From: an uncultured bacterium
Lineage (GTDB): Bacteria > Bacteroidota > Bacteroidia > Chitinophagales > Chitinophagaceae
DNA: 37,270 nucleotides
Assembly (NCBI GenBank): GCA_903921675.1
Contig: CAIXQW010000148.1
Location: 1 to 37,270 of the forward strand
Direction of reading: 5' to 3'
Part shown: positions 27,546 through 36,587 of the stretch, piece after piece
How positions within the stretch are numbered: the stretch's first letter is position 1
Layout: each line of letters starts with the position of its first letter
Made by a program: the position numbers and the translations under genes
The notes under the pieces: model-generated
Databases searched by the model: none
Told to the model about the DNA's origin: nothing
What the model saw: the letters and a program-made list of their open reading frames with translations, nothing else

Positions 27546-27917
27546 ATGGCAGATTTAAAACAATTCGCAGAGCAATTAGTTAATCTTACAGTTAAAGAAG
27601 TAAACGAATTAGCTACAATATTAAAAGACGAGTACGGCATTGAGCCAGCAGCAGCAGCAGTAGTTGTAGCAGCAGGTGGTGGTGCAGCAGACGCAGCAGA
27701 AGAAAAAACAGCATTCACTGTAGTTTTGAAAAGCGGCGGTGCAAGCAAATTAAATGTTGTAAAAGCAGTAAAAGATTTATGTGGCTTAGGTTTGAAAGAA
27801 GCGAAAGAATTAGTAGATGGTGCGCCTAAAAACATCAAAGAAAATGTTTCTAAAGCAGAAGCTGACGATTTAGCAGCTAAGTTGAAAGAAGCTGGTGCAG
27901 AAGTAGAAATTATCTAA
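27546..27917 (+). CDS. rplL: 50S ribosomal protein L7/L12
   Basis: '[71 protein letters not shown]'. Confidence 0.98.
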   Translation: MADLKQFAEQLVNLTVKEVNELATILKDEYGIEPAAAAVVVAAGGGAADAAEEKTAFTVVLKSGGASKLNVVKAVKDLCGLGLKEAKELVDGAPKNIKENVSKAEADDLAAKLKEAGAEVEII

Positions 27918-27943
27918 TTTTTATAATACACAAAATTTTATTG

Positions 27944-27973
27944 AAAGGGTTGGAGTTTATTCTCCAACCCTTT
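27944..27973 (+). terminator. Strong rho-independent terminator after rplL
   Basis: AAAGGGTTGGAG-tttatt-CTCCAACCCTTT, perfect 12-bp stem. Confidence 0.85.
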
Positions 27974-28214
27974 CTTAATTTTAATGCTATGAACAAATTA
28001 CTAGTATTCTATGTTACGAAAAGTCTTATTATGTTATTGAATATATTAATACGCATAGTACTTTTTTATTTTGGGTTGAAAAAAGATAAGGCTAGCCGTG
28101 AAATATTTTATTTTACAAATGGCAAATTTAATTTTATCGATTTCTGCCACAAATTATAAGTATCTTTGTAATCTAATTGATAATTGTATATTGCACATTA
28201 TGAATTACTCAGCT

Positions 28215-28585
28215 GGGGCCGCCAGGTTTTGACAGCGTAGATCCTTGAAAGTATAAGCATGTAGTGCGTTGTATCATTAGCACTTTAATCTGAAGGTTCA
28301 ACAATCAATCGGCAACGATTACGCTATGGCTGCTTAGTCTATTTAGATTAACCACCATTATGGCCGCACATTTCAGCTAGGTTTGTCAGCTACGTTGTGC
28401 CGCCTTCAAAAGAGAAGACGAAATGCTGCAAGAGTAGGCTGTGCCTCTTGCAAAAGACCCATCCAGCTAAGGTAAATATTGGTTTGTTTAGCTCCGGTAT
28501 TTGCCCAACAATTAATGCTAAAATAAACATGTAGAAGGCTTTTGATGAATATGTTTGGACAGGGGTTCGACTCCCCTCGGTTCCA
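28215..28585 (+). ncRNA. ssrA: Transfer-messenger RNA (tmRNA, SsrA)
   Basis: 5' GGGGCCG pairs with 3' CGGTTCC + discriminator A; T-arm 'AGGGGTTCGACTCCCCT'; tag ORF ends ggc aac gat tac gct atg gct gct tag (28311-28337) = GNDYAMAA*. Confidence 0.93.
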
Positions 28586-28588
28586 CTT

Positions 28589-28660
28589 AAAAGAATGAGA
28601 AACAGAATTAGAATGAATGCAAAAGAATTCATTCTCATTTTCAAACTCATTCTTTTTTTT
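28589..28660 (+). terminator. Nested hairpin terminator downstream of tmRNA
   Basis: Outer AAAAGAATGAG (28589-28599)/CTCATTCTTTT (28646-28656), inner AGAATGAAT/ATTCATTCT, then T-run. Confidence 0.65.
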
Positions 28661-28815
28661 AAATCTATTTTAAGAATTTATGAATCTTTCCATAGGTATT
28701 AAAGCTTTTTAAAGTTTGCTTCACTTTCGCAAAAGAAAAATATGCTTTTTTTGATGCAGATTTCCTTTTTTTATTTTACTGCGAATGCTTGCAAGCATTG
28801 GTTATAAGCCAATAC

Positions 28816-29019
28816 AAATTATATATTTTAGGGGTTCAACAATCAAAATCTTTATAAGTTAGTTATATAGGAAATATGCAACCTAATATATGGTTCTTTA
28901 TTGCAAGGTCGGCTGAAACGTAGATTTGGTCTAGGTTTTCAAATACATGGGTTGCATAATTGATGAATTGTTTTGCCTCATCATTTGCACCATTTATTTT
29001 CGCAGTAGATGTTCTAAGT
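28816..29019 (-). pseudogene. Degenerate C-terminal fragment of a site-specific serine recombinase
   Basis: Minus-strand reading: LRTSTAKINGANDEAKQFINYATHVFENLDQIYVSADLAIKNHILGCIFPI*LTYKDFDC*TPKIYNL; resembles the '(Y/F)..AD...K..I.GSIFPEKL.(F/Y)....(R/Q)TP..N' C-terminal pattern of Bacteroidetes resolvase-family recombinases; in-frame stops. Confidence 0.55.
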
Positions 29020-29287
29020 TAATTCAATGCACTTACCAGCAGTTGGCAGTTTTGCTATGTGTGACTAATTATTACTACCAAGTGCTATAGTGTATGGCAT
29101 TAGTGCACCGAAGTAAGCTTGGCAGTGCATAGCACGGTGTATTGCTAACTCAAAAAAATGAAATTCCAAATTCTGTTTTGGTGATTTGTATTTTTTTCTA
29201 TATCATTTAATTGAAACATTTACCATTAAGGCAAATTTTTGCTAAGTAATTTGTATTACTTTTGACATCTAAATATTTAATTTTTAT

Positions 29288-29557
29288 ATGCTAACCAATA
29301 ACGATATATTAAAAAAACTACGCGTAGCCTTATCTTTAAAAAACGAAGATATCATAGAAATTTTAGCTTTAGAAAATTTTAAAATATCGAAAGGTGCACT
29401 TGGTGATATTTTCAGAAACGAAGATCATCCAAACTATGTAGAAGCCGGCGACCAAATTTTGCGTAACTTTTTAAATGGATTGGTTACCTACAAACGTGGC
29501 CCAAGACCCACACCTCCTGGCAAGCAAGTGCATGCAAAAGATGAATCTGCTACTTAA
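29288..29557 (+). CDS. DUF1456 (YehS-like) single-domain protein
   Basis: 'MLTNNDILKKLRVALSLKNEDIIEILALENFKISKGALGDIFRNEDHPNYVEAGDQILRNFLNGLVTYKRG'. Confidence 0.75.
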   Translation: MLTNNDILKKLRVALSLKNEDIIEILALENFKISKGALGDIFRNEDHPNYVEAGDQILRNFLNGLVTYKRGPRPTPPGKQVHAKDESAT

Positions 29558-29704
29558 AAGTCTATGAAAAAGGATTATCATAACTAGGATTAGTAATATT
29601 TAAGTTATTTAGCCTATTTATTTAGCGCAAAGTATTCGTAAATTAATATCCCAACAACCAATTTATCTGCATATTAAGCCTAATTTTGCCAAAAATACTA
29701 GATT

Positions 29705-32700
29705 ATGAATCTATCGTTACAAAAGGCAATTATTGTATTTACTTTATTATTTGCAACCTGTTTTCAGGTAAAGGCACAAGGGCCATTTACTCCAGGCAAT
29801 ATTTGTGTATTACAATGTGGTGATTCTGTTACTACATTGGCTAACACTGGTAATACAGCAATTATTAGAGAATTTTCTACGACGGGTGCAGGCACTAATT
29901 GGTATGTAGTGCCAAATGCTCCAGCTAGTAAAGCATTAATATTAAGTGGAACTGCGACATCTGATGCAAGCATGTCATTGTCTAATGATTCCACATGTTT
30001 AGTTTTTGGTGGATATAGCCAAGTATTAGCAGGTAATACTACAAATATTGTAAGTTCATCTGGTTCGGTGGTGCCTAGAGCAATAGGTAGAGTAACGGGT
30101 TGTGGTAAATACGATAGAATTGCAATTAGCTCTACTTTTCATAGCAGCGGGAATATTAGAGGTGCTGCTACTGATGGCTGTGGAAATAATTATTGGAGCA
30201 CAGGCAATTCTGGCGGTGTAAACTATTGGGGTAACTCTAGTACAGCTGGCAATGCACAAAATACAAAGACTAACTGTAGAGCTTTAAGTGCTCAAAATGG
30301 GAAAATTTATTTTTCTACTGCATCTACTGGCGGGACAGGTGTGCCAAACCTTGGTATTTATCAAATGGGTACTGGGATGAGCACTTCATCTGGTCAAACT
30401 ATTACTAATGTTATTAATACAGGAACTTCTTCTTTACCATCGCAATTTTGCTTTAATGCAGCTAGTACTATTTGCTATGTTGCAGATCAGAATAATACAG
30501 CATCGGGTGGTGGTGTAAAAAAATATGTTTACAACGCAGGTACTTGGAGTTTGGCTTATACAATTACAGTAAATGCAACAGTTGGAGCTTTTGCTGTAAT
30601 CTCTGATTTTAATGGCGCAACTCCTACATGTTATGCTGTAACCAACGAAAATGCTGGATTAAATAAATTAGTAAAATTTGTAGACAATGGAACCTCTACT
30701 CCAGCAATTACAATCCTTGCTAATTGCCCACCAAATGCATGGTTCAGAGGATTGGCTTTTTCACCAAAAGCAATGCAAGTAAATAGTAGTTCTTCTACTC
30801 AGCCAACATGTGCTTTAAACGAAGGTACAGCTAGTTTTAATACTAAATCTGGCTATTGCACACATACCTATGATATTGCACCAATTGCAGGTACACAAAC
30901 TTCTGCTGGAAACTTTACAGGATTGCCTGGAACTGTTGCAGGTACTACATATACGATTACTTCTACAGATGTTAGCGGTTGTACATTAGCTACTACAGTT
31001 ACCATGACAGACCCAAATAATTTAGTTTTGAATATTGCCACAGATTCTATTTTATGTAATGGTGGTACAGGTGGCTTTACAGCAACTGCTGCTGGCGGCG
31101 TGGCTCCATTACAGTATCAATTAAATAGTGGTTCGTTTAGTTCTACAAATGTATTTACTAGTCAATTGCCAGGTACCTATACCATTACTGTGCAAGATGC
31201 AAATGGATGCACTAAATCTGGCACTGCTACTTTGGTAGAGCCAAGTGCTTTAAGTTTGGTAATTGTTCCTTCTGTAATATTTTGTACCGGAGGTGTAAGT
31301 ACAATTAATTGCTATCCTACAGGCGGTACTACTCCATATCAATATCAATTAAATGGGGGCACTTATCAGTCTTTAGATAGTTTTACAAATAATCCAATTG
31401 GTGGATATACAGTGCAAGTAAAAGATGCTAATAATTGCACCGCTACAGACTTTGATACTTTGATTGCACCGCCGCCTTTTAACTTATATGTAAGCAGCAA
31501 TCCAATATTATGTTTTGGAGGAGTAACAGTTATTAACCCAATTCCATTTGGTGGGTATGGCTCTAGTTTTGAGTATAGTTTAAATGGTGGTGCATATCAG
31601 GCTGTAGATTCGATTACCAATGTTTCTGCTGGAAATTATACCGTTACAGTAAAAGATAATTATGGCTGCGAAGCATCTACTATCGAAAATATTATACAGC
31701 CTACAGGATTGTCTGCCTCAGTTTCTGCTACACCAATTTTATGTAATGGAGGTACTAGTGATGTTACAGTATCGGCAAGCGGTGGTACACCAAGTATTAC
31801 TTATTCATTAAATGGCGGCACTTATCAAAGCGCGAATTCGTTTACTAGCAATGTTGCAAATACATATACCATTGCTAGTAAAGATGCAAATAATTGTGTA
31901 TTTACAAATACCATTATCATTACACAACCAGACATATTAATTGCTGCAATAGATTCTATACAAAATGTATTATGCCATGTTAATGCTACTGGCTATGCTG
32001 CTGTAAATGTAACTGGTGGCACATTGCCTTATAGTTACACTTGGAATGGTTCTGCTAGTACTACCAATACTGCTAGTAATTTATTGGCGGGTAGTTACAC
32101 TTGTAATGTAGTAGATGCAAATAATTGCTCTACAGCTATCATTATAAATATTACAGAGCCAACTGCCTTAGTAGCAAATGGAAGTTATAGTCCAATACTT
32201 TGTAATGGTGATTCAACAATTGTTACAGTAAATGCTACAGGCGGTACCGCTCCATATAATACCTACACTATAAAACTTGGCGCTGGTGCTTATGTACTTT
32301 CTATTACAGATGCGAATAGTTGTAGTGCTAATTTATTTGGAACTATTTTACAACCAAGTGCTTTAAATGCAAGTGCAACAGTTGCTGCTATTGCTTGTAA
32401 TGGTGGTAATGCAGGTGTACTTGTAGCAGCTACTGGTGGTACTGCACCTTATACTGGTGTTGGTACATTTAATGTGCCAGCTGGCAATTATACATATATC
32501 GTAACAGATACAAATGGCTGCCTAGATTCTGTTGTAGAAAATATTACACAACCAACGGTTTTGGCATTGACGAACAATGCTGGTACTATTAATTGTAATG
32601 GTGGAAATACTACTGTGCAAGTAGCTGCTACAGGCGGCACTGCTCCATACATTGGTACTGGCATGTTTACGGTAAGTGCTGGTAATTATAAATATATAGT

Positions 32701-35275
32701 TACAGATGCTAATGGCTGTAAAGATTCTGTTGTAGGAAGTATAACAGCACCAACAGTTTTAGCATTGTCTTATTCTGCATTAGATATTAATTGCTTTGGA
32801 GGAAATGCAAATGTTACGGTTTCTGCTACAGGTGGAACTACACCTTATAATGGAACTGGATTATTTTATAAACCAGCAGGAACACATAATTTTGTGGTAG
32901 AAGATGCAAATGGTTGCAAAGATTCTATATCAGTAAATATTACCCAACCAAGCTTGTTGACCATAGCGGGTACAGCTAGTAAAATTGCATGTCATGGAGA
33001 TTCTTCTACAATTACAATTGCCGCAAATGGAGGTACTAGTCCTTACACTGGCACAGGCACTTTCCAAAATGCAGCTGGTTCTTATTTATTTACTATCACA
33101 GATGACTATGGCTGCACTGCAGATACAACAATTGCCGTAACGCAACCAAACCCAATTGGTATTGCTGCTACATTTGGTGCTATACTTTGTAATGGTGGTA
33201 CTGCATCAGTAAGCATTATAGCAAATGGAGGCACAAGTCCTTACACTGGCGAAGGTAGTTTTACTGCTGCAGCAGGTGCGCATACTTACTCTGTTACAGA
33301 TATGAATGGCTGTATGATAGATACAACATTTACTATTACAGAGCCAAATGCTTTAGAGGCAATAGCAGTATATAATTCTATTTTATGCCATGGAGATTCT
33401 ACTACATTAAATATTTCTGCAACAGGTGGAACAAGTCCTTATACAGGTACCAATTCAATTACAGTTGCAGCTGGTACATATACGCAAACCGTTGTAGATA
33501 ATAATGGTTGTACAGATGATACAATTATTACTATTACAGAGCCAAGCGCTTTGCAGGTAGCAATTAGTGCTGGTAGTATTTTATGTAATGGAGGTACAGC
33601 TTCGGTAGTAGTATCTGCAACTGGTGGCACAACTCCATACAATGGTGATGGTACATTTATGGCTACAGAAGGTACTAGTACATACATAGTAATGGATGAT
33701 AATGGATGTACTGCAGAAGACTCTGTTACGCTTACAGAACCTAGTGCAATATCTGTAAGCGCTACTGTGTTAAACTTTAATTGTACTTACGATTCTAGTT
33801 TGGTAGCTGTTACTGCAACAGGAGGAACATCTCCGTATTTAGGTATTGGCAATATTATGTCTCCATTTGATACAGTTACTTATACCGTTACAGATGCTAA
33901 TGGATGTGTTGGAAATATTAATTTTTATAATGTAGATCCATTTGTATCTGCACCTGCTGTATTTGTTACAGCAAGTATTACTGATATTTGTAGTAATTCT
34001 TCAACAACTCTTTATTCAAATCATCCAAGTTCTGGAGCTGTATATAATTGGTTGCCTGTAAATGTTATGGATAGTACTGTTACTGTTGCGCCAACTTCTA
34101 CAACTACATATACTGTTTATGCTACAGATGGAAGCTGCGTGTATACAAGCTCTATTACTATTCATGTAAATCCTGCTTCAGGAGATTTAGCACAAAGTAA
34201 TTTATTGAGTTCTGTTCCTGGCACTAGTTGTGATACTGCTTTGCAAACAGATGGATTAACTGTAACTTATTATGATGCTAGCTGTAATTTATTGGCAACT
34301 GTAAATGATGCATCTGGTGGAAATTTGTTAGGCAATGTATTAAGTTGCGTAACAGTAGATGCTAGTGTGCAAACTGTAAATGGTCAACCTTATGTAGCGC
34401 GTCATTATAGTATAGCACCTACCAACGATGGACCTGCAACAATTACATTATATTTTACGCAAGATGATTTTAACGATTATAATGCACATGCAAATATAGT
34501 TAGCGGTGCTTATCCAAAGTTCCCGATTAGTGGCAATAATGCAGATACTAATATTGCGCACATCAGAGTAGCTACTTATCATGGCACTAGTGGTTTGGGT
34601 AGTAGTAATGTAGAAGAAATTATTCCAACATCTGTAACATTTGCAAATGGCATTTGGAGTGTGGTTTTTGCTGTAAATAATTTTTCTGAGTTTTATTTGC
34701 ATGGAGTAAATCCAAATAATGTTCCATTACAAATAGGTGATATTGCATTGAATGCTTCTAATACTAATATGGGTAATAGTTTAACCTGGCAAGTTTTATC
34801 TGAATATAATATTGCAAATTATGTAGTATTGCAAGGTAGCTCGATTGCTGATTTGCATGAAATTGGTATCGTAATGGCAAAAGGTAATTCTACGCAAGTT
34901 AATAGCTATCAATACTTGCACCATAATCCTAGTGTAACCGCAAATTATTATCAAATAAAACAAGTAGATGCAAGTGGGAAAGTGAAACTTTCGAATGTTG
35001 CCTTTATAAATAATACAGCCTCTTATGCATTTAGTATTTATCCTAATCCTGTATTGGAAGACCTGCATATTCAAACAATTGCAGAAAAACAAACTTTCGC
35101 GCAATTGCAAATACAAGACGCAACAGCTAGAATTGTTTACTCAGAAAAATTAAATATCCAAAAAGGGTTAAACAGTTTTACATTAGATTTGAGCACTTTG
35201 GCTAATGGGGTTTATACCGTTAATATCACAGATGGTAAAGCATTGAAAGTAGTGCAGAAAGTAAATAAGTTGTAG
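29705..35275 (+). CDS. Giant secreted SprB-repeat protein with type-A T9SS sorting domain
   Basis: Signal peptide MNLSLQKAIIVFTLLFATCFQVKAQ; about 14 tandem '.ILCNGG....(V/I)(S/A)ATGGT.PY......V.DANGC....' repeats; C-term 'FSIYPNPVLEDLHIQ...LNSFTLDLSTLANGVYTVNITDGKALKVVQKVNKL'. Confidence 0.9.
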   Translation: MNLSLQKAIIVFTLLFATCFQVKAQGPFTPGNICVLQCGDSVTTLANTGNTAIIREFSTTGAGTNWYVVPNAPASKALILSGTATSDASMSLSNDSTCLVFGGYSQVLAGNTTNIVSSSGSVVPRAIGRVTGCGKYDRIAISSTFHSSGNIRGAATDGCGNNYWSTGNSGGVNYWGNSSTAGNAQNTKTNCRALSAQNGKIYFSTASTGGTGVPNLGIYQMGTGMSTSSGQTITNVINTGTSSLPSQFCFNAASTICYVADQNNTASGGGVKKYVYNAGTWSLAYTITVNATVGAFAVISDFNGATPTCYAVTNENAGLNKLVKFVDNGTSTPAITILANCPPNAWFRGLAFSPKAMQVNSSSSTQPTCALNEGTASFNTKSGYCTHTYDIAPIAGTQTSAGNFTGLPGTVAGTTYTITSTDVSGCTLATTVTMTDPNNLVLNIATDSILCNGGTGGFTATAAGGVAPLQYQLNSGSFSSTNVFTSQLPGTYTITVQDANGCTKSGTATLVEPSALSLVIVPSVIFCTGGVSTINCYPTGGTTPYQYQLNGGTYQSLDSFTNNPIGGYTVQVKDANNCTATDFDTLIAPPPFNLYVSSNPILCFGGVTVINPIPFGGYGSSFEYSLNGGAYQAVDSITNVSAGNYTVTVKDNYGCEASTIENIIQPTGLSASVSATPILCNGGTSDVTVSASGGTPSITYSLNGGTYQSANSFTSNVANTYTIASKDANNCVFTNTIIITQPDILIAAIDSIQNVLCHVNATGYAAVNVTGGTLPYSYTWNGSASTTNTASNLLAGSYTCNVVDANNCSTAIIINITEPTALVANGSYSPILCNGDSTIVTVNATGGTAPYNTYTIKLGAGAYVLSITDANSCSANLFGTILQPSALNASATVAAIACNGGNAGVLVAATGGTAPYTGVGTFNVPAGNYTYIVTDTNGCLDSVVENITQPTVLALTNNAGTINCNGGNTTVQVAATGGTAPYIGTGMFTVSAGNYKYIVTDANGCKDSVVGSITAPTVLALSYSALDINCFGGNANVTVSATGGTTPYNGTGLFYKPAGTHNFVVEDANGCKDSISVNITQPSLLTIAGTASKIACHGDSSTITIAANGGTSPYTGTGTFQNAAGSYLFTITDDYGCTADTTIAVTQPNPIGIAATFGAILCNGGTASVSIIANGGTSPYTGEGSFTAAAGAHTYSVTDMNGCMIDTTFTITEPNALEAIAVYNSILCHGDSTTLNISATGGTSPYTGTNSITVAAGTYTQTVVDNNGCTDDTIITITEPSALQVAISAGSILCNGGTASVVVSATGGTTPYNGDGTFMATEGTSTYIVMDDNGCTAEDSVTLTEPSAISVSATVLNFNCTYDSSLVAVTATGGTSPYLGIGNIMSPFDTVTYTVTDANGCVGNINFYNVDPFVSAPAVFVTASITDICSNSSTTLYSNHPSSGAVYNWLPVNVMDSTVTVAPTSTTTYTVYATDGSCVYTSSITIHVNPASGDLAQSNLLSSVPGTSCDTALQTDGLTVTYYDASCNLLATVNDASGGNLLGNVLSCVTVDASVQTVNGQPYVARHYSIAPTNDGPATITLYFTQDDFNDYNAHANIVSGAYPKFPISGNNADTNIAHIRVATYHGTSGLGSSNVEEIIPTSVTFANGIWSVVFAVNNFSEFYLHGVNPNNVPLQIGDIALNASNTNMGNSLTWQVLSEYNIANYVVLQGSSIADLHEIGIVMAKGNSTQVNSYQYLHHNPSVTANYYQIKQVDASGKVKLSNVAFINNTASYAFSIYPNPVLEDLHIQTIAEKQTFAQLQIQDATARIVYSEKLNIQKGLNSFTLDLSTLANGVYTVNITDGKALKVVQKVNKL
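32387..33772 (+). repeat. Seven consecutive in-frame 198-bp (66-aa) SprB-like repeats
   Basis: Each unit counted by hand as 66 aa, from AIACNGG... to ...SAISVSATVL; an eighth, diverged unit begins at 33773. Confidence 0.85.
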
Positions 35276-35276
35276 A

Positions 35277-35738
35277 TTGCGAATAGACTAGCCTTACTTT
35301 TTTATAAAAAGTAAGGCTATCGCCAAATAATTCTATTCCAAAAAAGCCTCTAACTATCAAAGTATTAATGTCTTGCAAGTGTACAGATACGCTATACGTT
35401 TTTCCGGACCGTGGTACATATATTTTACCGTTTTCCCACTTGTTTTCTGCTACATATTCTAGTCCTGTCATGGTTTGCATACCCAACTATTTTCTATTGC
35501 CCAATGCACAATCTGGGTTTTTTATATCGCAATAATCCTGCATGGTTTTATCTTTTACTTTTGCTACAAACCAAGTTATTGTACTAGCGTATTTCCCATT
35601 TTTATCCAAATATACTAGTACTTCTAAATCTCTTGCCGCACTAATCCATTTACTTACAATAGAATTTGCACTATAAGTTTGTGTATTTGCATTAGAGCCA
35701 AATAAACAAATGACAAAGCAAATTAATATTTTTTTCAT
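35277..35738 (-). pseudogene. DUF2147-family exported protein interrupted by in-frame TAG
   Basis: 35487..35738 ends '...DYCDIKNPDCALGNRK*' and the same frame continues 'LGMQTMTGLEYVAENKWENGKIYVPRSGKTYSVSVHLQDINTLIVRGFFGIELFG', reconstituting DUF2147; TAG at 35487-35489. Confidence 0.7.
35289..35319. terminator. Bidirectional terminator hairpin
   Basis: TAGCCTTACTTTTT-tat-AAAAAGTAAGGCTA. Confidence 0.7.
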
Positions 35739-35776
35739 TGTGCTTAAAAAGTATTATTTATAGAAATTTATTTTTG

Positions 35777-36568
35777 TTATTCTTTGGCAGAAAGCACAGT
35801 TTCCATTTTTGTAAATGCGGCTTCACCTAATGGTCCAATATCTTTACTAAAATCGTTTACATATAATTGTATATGTTGCAGCATTACTTGTGGTTCCATT
35901 TCTTGCGCATGCATTTTTATAAAGTCAGATAAAATTATTGCTTGATGTAATGTAGGAATACTTTGGGCAATTAATGCTTCTACCTCCTTTTTTAATTCGT
36001 CTCCTAATGATTTTTTAATCACAATACAACCTAGTGGAATTGGCAAGCCAGTTTTTTCTTGCCATAGTTCGCCAAGGTCTGCAATTTTTGCTAAGCCTTT
36101 TTCTGCATACGTAAATCGGCCTTCGTGTATTACCAAACCAGCATCTGCATTGCCTTGTAGCACTGCATTTTCTATGTCGCTAAATAGTAGCGAATATTTA
36201 TTTTTTGCATTCGGAAATAAATAACGTAATAAAAAATTTGCAGTAGTATGCTGCCCAGGTATTGCAATTTTTGCAGTAGATAAGTTTACATTTGCATCTT
36301 TTTTTTGAATTAATAAGGGTCCAACACCAAATCCCATTGCACCACCACTGCGTAGCAATGTATAATTTTCTTTTACCTGAAAATATTGTGCATAGCTTAT
36401 TTTAATTATATCTTTGTTCTTAGCTGCAGCACATTTGTTTAGTTCCTCAATATCTAAAAAATCAAAATCAAAAGTATAACCATCTATGCCAATTTTTTCA
36501 GTATAAATATTTTCGAAAATAAAAGTATCATTTGGGCATGGGCTAATAGCAATAGATAATGTTTTCAT
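35777..36568 (-). CDS. mqnD: 1,4-dihydroxy-6-naphthoate synthase (futalosine pathway)
   Basis: 'MKTLSIAISPCPNDTFIFENIY', 'LLRSGGAMGFGVGPLLI', 'IAIPGQHTTANFLLRYLFP', 'ADAGLVIHEGRFTY', 'GLPIPLGCIVIKK'. Confidence 0.92.
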   Translation of the reverse strand: MKTLSIAISPCPNDTFIFENIYTEKIGIDGYTFDFDFLDIEELNKCAAAKNKDIIKISYAQYFQVKENYTLLRSGGAMGFGVGPLLIQKKDANVNLSTAKIAIPGQHTTANFLLRYLFPNAKNKYSLLFSDIENAVLQGNADAGLVIHEGRFTYAEKGLAKIADLGELWQEKTGLPIPLGCIVIKKSLGDELKKEVEALIAQSIPTLHQAIILSDFIKMHAQEMEPQVMLQHIQLYVNDFSKDIGPLGEAAFTKMETVLSAKE

Positions 36569-36587
36569 CTTTTGTAAAGTAAATAAT

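Noticed and set aside
27941-28159. 72-aa plus ORF after rplL
   Set aside because: Begins inside the rplL terminator hairpin and runs through AT-rich spacer; no family signature.
28390-28650. 86-aa minus-strand ORF (…LSGTEGSRTPVQTYSS…)
   Set aside because: Lies antisense to the tmRNA 3' half; 'GTEGSRTPV' is the typical spurious translation of a T-arm/acceptor region.
28295-28847. 14-nt direct repeat GGTTCAACAATCAA in tmRNA (28295-28308) and downstream (28834-28847)
   Set aside because: A 14-mer match is expected by chance in a 37-kb AT-rich window; flanks do not extend the match, and it does not correspond to the tmRNA 3' att region.
29092-29131. GTGCTAT...ATAGCAC inverted repeat as a possible structured ncRNA
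   Set aside because: Short arms, long loop, no promoter or terminator clearly paired with it; lies in a probable decayed region.
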